Part shown: in pieces, positions 6,961 through 9,302 of the stretch
Layout: the number at the start of each line of letters is the position of its first letter
How positions within the stretch are numbered: the stretch's first letter is position 1
Origin: Candidatus Saccharicenans sp.
GTDB lineage: Bacteria > Acidobacteriota > Aminicenantia > Aminicenantales > Saccharicenantaceae
NCBI GenBank assembly: GCA_024653405.1
Contig: JANLGB010000082.1
Location: 1-9,302, forward strand
Direction of reading: 5' to 3'
DNA: 9,302 bases
The notes under the pieces: model-generated
Databases searched by the model: none
What the model saw: the letters and a program-made list of their open reading frames with translations, nothing else
Told to the model about the DNA's origin: nothing
Made by a program: the position numbers and the translations under genes

Positions 6961-6999
6961 AAAATAACAAAAAAGAGGCGGGCTCAAGAAATAGCCTGC
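6961..6999 (-). terminator. Rho-independent terminator after scpB
   Basis: On the minus strand GCAGGCT (6999-6993) can pair with AGCCCGC (6984-6978) with one mismatch, around an eight-base loop, followed by CTC and six T residues and a further T-rich run. The hairpin overlaps the scpB stop codon. It separates the trpS-scpA-scpB cluster from the ispH promoter. The stem is short, so this is a moderate call. Confidence 0.55.
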
Positions 7000-7532
7000 T
7001 TTTCTTCCTCCAGGATTTTAGCAATTTCCTCTTCCCGGGGCAAATCCTCTAGGCTGTTCAGTCCGAAATATTGCAGGAACCTTTCACTCGTCCGGTAGAC
7101 CAGGGGATTGCCCGGAGCCTTTTTCCGGCCGACAATCTTGATCAGCTTCTTCTGCAGCAAGGTTTTCAGGCAATAGGTTGAATCCACGCCCCGGATGGCT
7201 GAAATCTCGGCCTGGGTGATGGGTTGATGGTAGGCGATGATACTCAGGGTTTCCAGGGCGGCCGAGGATAGCTTGGTCTTCTTCTCTATTTGCAACAACC
7301 GCCGGATCCACTGGTCATGTTCGGGCTTGGTAGTGAAGAGGTAACCGCCGGCCGACTGGATAACCTGAATGCCCCGGCTGTCAGCGGCGTAATCGGCCAG
7401 CAGGGCTTCGAGGGCGGCCTGGAGCTCATCTTCCGGCACTTCTTCCAGGACTTCCTTGATTTTATTCAGGGTCAGCGGTTCCTGCGAGATGAAAATCAGG
7501 GCTTCCAGTATGGCTTTGAGCTGTTCATTCAT
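6984..7532 (-). CDS. scpB: Segregation and condensation protein B
   Basis: ScpB is the winged-helix dimer that binds the kleisin ScpA and completes the SMC condensin, which compacts and separates chromosomes. The 182-residue length is normal. The strongest signatures are LSSAALETLSIIAYHQPITQAEISAIRGV (about 88-116), VGRKKAPGNPLVYRTSERFLQYFGLNSLEDLP (about 134-165), and an N-terminal helix-turn-helix starting LKAILEALIFISQEPLTL. The start codon lies inside the end of scpA with an eight-base overlap, typical of this gene pair. In many bacteria a pseudouridine synthase gene (rluB) follows scpB; here there is a terminator instead. Confidence 0.96.
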   Translation of the reverse strand: MNEQLKAILEALIFISQEPLTLNKIKEVLEEVPEDELQAALEALLADYAADSRGIQVIQSAGGYLFTTKPEHDQWIRRLLQIEKKTKLSSAALETLSIIAYHQPITQAEISAIRGVDSTYCLKTLLQKKLIKIVGRKKAPGNPLVYRTSERFLQYFGLNSLEDLPREEEIAKILEEEKQAIS

Positions 7533-8325
7533 GGCTGTGTCCGTGGGGTTGAGTTCTGGGTCGGCGCAGCCAGACCCGGATGGTCTGGAAAAGTTGTTCC
7601 TGCACCGCCACCACCAGGTGGTTCTTGACCAGTTCCAGCAGGCAGAAAAAAGAAACCAGGGCTTCTTCCAGGGTTTCCTGGCTGGAGAAGTATTCCAGGA
7701 AATCCATGGAGCCGCGGCTTTTCAGGTAGCCGACCATTTCTTTCATCTTTTCTTCAACCGAGACGTCCTTACCCCTGATGACCTGGAGGTTTTCCCTTTC
7801 TCTTTTTTTCATCAGCAGGAAGAAAGTTTCGGCCAGGTCATACAGGCTGACTTCCAGCAGCTCGGCTTCCTCCGGCCTGGCCACCGGCGGCAAGAAGGTT
7901 CTTTTCCAGCGCAGCAACTGGTCTTCTTCTTTTTCCCGGAGCAGGCTGCAGGCCACCTTGACTTTCTGGAATTCCAGCAGCCGGTCAACCAGGATCTGGC
8001 GAGGGTCATCGGCCTGGAGGGCCTCCTGCTCGCGGGGCAGCAGCATCTGGGATTTGATGTAAATCAGCAGGGCGGCGATCAGCAGGAACTCGGCTTCCCG
8101 GTCGAGGTTAATCTGCTCTTTCCTTTCCAGGTATTCCAGGTAATCGCGGGTGATGACGGCGATGGGAATGTCGTGGATATCGATTTTTTTCTTGCGGATC
8201 AGGAAGAGCAACAGGTCGAGCGGGCCCTCGAAGATTTCCAGCCTGACCTGGTAACCATCGTTTGAGACCGGAGAGCCCGGGGTAAGCACCTGGCTTTCCG
8301 GTAGCTCCTGAATTTCCTGTTCCAT
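7525..8325 (-). CDS. scpA: Segregation and condensation protein A (kleisin)
   Basis: ScpA is the kleisin that links the SMC heads and carries ScpB. The 266-residue protein has the family's diagnostic YQVRLEIFEGPLDLLLFLIRKKKIDIHDIPI segment (about 25-55), a hydrophobic helix ending AALLIYIKSQMLLP (83-96), an acidic and charged middle, and a C-terminal winged-helix region (about 195-250: MDFLEYFSSQETLEEALVSFFCLLELVK). About 24 residues precede the conserved start of the family, rich in polar residues; the upstream AGGAAAGG site nevertheless supports this ATG. The start shares one base with the trpS stop (TGATG), and the end overlaps scpB by eight bases, so the three genes are translationally coupled. 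Confidence 0.95.
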   Translation of the reverse strand: MEQEIQELPESQVLTPGSPVSNDGYQVRLEIFEGPLDLLLFLIRKKKIDIHDIPIAVITRDYLEYLERKEQINLDREAEFLLIAALLIYIKSQMLLPREQEALQADDPRQILVDRLLEFQKVKVACSLLREKEEDQLLRWKRTFLPPVARPEEAELLEVSLYDLAETFFLLMKKRERENLQVIRGKDVSVEEKMKEMVGYLKSRGSMDFLEYFSSQETLEEALVSFFCLLELVKNHLVVAVQEQLFQTIRVWLRRPRTQPHGHSHE

Positions 8326-9302
8326 CAGCCCTTTCCTGAACCGGTTTGACCACCAGGGAAAACCAGTCCCATCACCCGGCGTACCTCAGCCATGGTTTTC
8401 TGGGCTACTTCCCTGGCCTTAATATTTCCCTGCTCAAAGATTTCCCAGACCAACCTGGGGTGCTTTTCGTAATAAGCCCTTTTCTCCCGGAAGCCGGCAA
8501 ATTCTTCAATCAGCGCTTCTATCACCACCTTCTTGCATTCCAGGCAGCCGATGGAAGCGGCCCGGCAGCCCGCGGCCAGTTCTTCTCGCCGACCTTCAGG
8601 GACGAAGGCCCGGTGCAGGGTGAAGACCGGGCAGTCGTCTGGTTCGCCCGGGTCGGAGCGGCGTTTTCTCCGGGTGTCGGTCACCATGGGTGAGATTTTT
8701 TTCCTGATGGTCTCGGGCGAATCCTTGAGGTAGATGGCGTTGCCATAGGATTTGCTCATCTTCCGCCCGTCAGTCCCGGCCAGCTTGGGAACTTCGGTCA
8801 GCAGCATCTGGGGCTCGGGAAAGACCTCTCCGTAAAAGCGGTTGAAACGGCGGACGATCTCCCGGGCCAGCTCGATGTGAAAGGCCTGGTCTTCGCCAAC
8901 CGGCACCACTTCGGCTTTATAAATGATAATGTCGGCGGTCTGCAGCAGAGGATAACCCAGGAAGCCATAAGTATTTAGTTCCCGGTCCTGGAGCTCCTGT
9001 TGCTGTTCCTTGAAGGTCGGAACCCTTTCCAGCCAGGGCAGCGGGGTAATCATCGACAGAAGCAGGTGGAGTTCAGCATGCTCTTTGACTTCAGACTGCA
9101 GGAACAGGACCGATTTTTCCGGGTCCAGGCCGGCGGCCAGCCAGTCCAGGGCAACCTCGAAGGTGAATTCTTTAATGACCCTGGGATTCTGGTACTCTGA
9201 GCTCAGGGCGTGCCAGGGCACGATGGCAAAAAAACAGCGGTGGGTTTCCTGGAGCCTGACCCAGCCGCGCAGGGCCCCGACGTAGTTGCCGAGATGCAGG
9301 GG
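8325..9302 (-). CDS. trpS: Tryptophanyl-tRNA synthetase, N-terminus outside the window
   Basis: Charges tRNA-Trp with tryptophan using ATP in the cytoplasm (class I synthetase). The frame is open to the window edge: 325 residues are visible, beginning PLHLGNYVGAL, which holds the HIGH-type motif (HLGN). About 15 residues should therefore be missing. A GTG at 9221 is internal, not the start. Other signatures are CFFAIVPWHALSS (23-33), GYPLLQTADIIIYKAEVVPVGEDQ (about 116-139) and GRKMSKS (179-185), the ATP-handling loop. Four cysteines at visible residues 224, 246, 253 and 256 form C-x21-C-x6-C-x2-C, close to the C-x22-C-x6-C-x2-C site that binds [4Fe-4S] in Thermotoga maritima TrpRS. The gene heads the visible part of a trpS-scpA-scpB cluster. 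Confidence 0.96.
   Translation of the reverse strand, partial: PLHLGNYVGALRGWVRLQETHRCFFAIVPWHALSSEYQNPRVIKEFTFEVALDWLAAGLDPEKSVLFLQSEVKEHAELHLLLSMITPLPWLERVPTFKEQQQELQDRELNTYGFLGYPLLQTADIIIYKAEVVPVGEDQAFHIELAREIVRRFNRFYGEVFPEPQMLLTEVPKLAGTDGRKMSKSYGNAIYLKDSPETIRKKISPMVTDTRRKRRSDPGEPDDCPVFTLHRAFVPEGRREELAAGCRAASIGCLECKKVVIEALIEEFAGFREKRAYYEKHPRLVWEIFEQGNIKAREVAQKTMAEVRRVMGLVFPGGQTGSGKG

Noticed and set aside
6813..7052. Small 79-codon plus-strand frame crossing the intergenic gap into scpB
   Set aside because: No ribosome binding site, low-complexity translation, and its second half is antisense to the scpB end and the terminator.
7456..8265. Long open frame (269 codons) on the plus strand opposite scpA and the start of scpB
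   Set aside because: It is antisense to two well-recognised genes, is rich in Phe and Gln as expected from reversed Leu/Glu/Lys codons, and matches no family I know.
1..9302. CRISPR array, tRNA, rRNA, insertion sequence, prophage or defence genes
   Set aside because: No spaced short repeats, no terminal inverted repeats with a transposase, and no tRNA-like or rRNA-like stretch were seen; nearly all of the window is accounted for by housekeeping genes.

Overview
The window holds ordinary bacterial housekeeping genes. Every gene that can be supported lies on the minus strand, so transcription runs from high to low coordinates. The DNA is moderately GC-rich, with tight gene overlaps and good Shine-Dalgarno sites. 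An inner-membrane PpiD-like chaperone points to a Gram-negative-type envelope. A deep-branching phylum such as Aminicenantes or Acidobacteriota would fit, but that is a weak guess from gene content and protein style, not a measured placement.

Cluster 1 (9302 to about 6961) starts inside trpS (tryptophanyl-tRNA synthetase, first few residues outside the window). It continues with scpA and scpB, the kleisin and winged-helix partners of the SMC chromosome condensation complex. The three genes overlap by 1 to 8 bases. They end at a likely Rho-independent terminator that overlaps the scpB stop codon.

A non-coding gap of about 290 bases follows (6694-6983). It carries a good sigma-70-type promoter (TTGACA, 17-base spacer) and, just upstream of the -35 box, a perfect 7-base inverted repeat that may be an operator.

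Cluster 2 (6693 to 1, leaving the window) is ispH, rpsA, an IHF/HU-type DNA-binding gene, a HIT-family hydrolase or phosphorylase, a PpiD-like periplasmic folding factor, and an OPT-family transporter. Genes up to the PpiD gene overlap or nearly touch. The transporter follows after a 45-base AT-rich spacer and has its own strong ribosome binding site. The cluster couples isoprenoid synthesis, translation, nucleoid structure and envelope folding. The rpsA-ihfB order is also known from Enterobacteria, and ispH-rpsA adjacency or fusion is known from Clostridia.

The strangest thing here is in rpsA. The reading frame breaks between S1 domain 2 and the next S1 domain, exactly where 37 bases (5166-5202) are a perfect reverse complement of 37 bases of the same gene (5071-5107). 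Nine-base direct repeats flank the inverted piece. This is either a template-switch mutation or, more likely in an essential gene, a sequencing, amplification or assembly chimera. The second point of interest is a C-x21-C-x6-C-x2-C motif in TrpRS, resembling the [4Fe-4S] site of the Thermotoga enzyme. I see no new defence, mobile or RNA system in this window.
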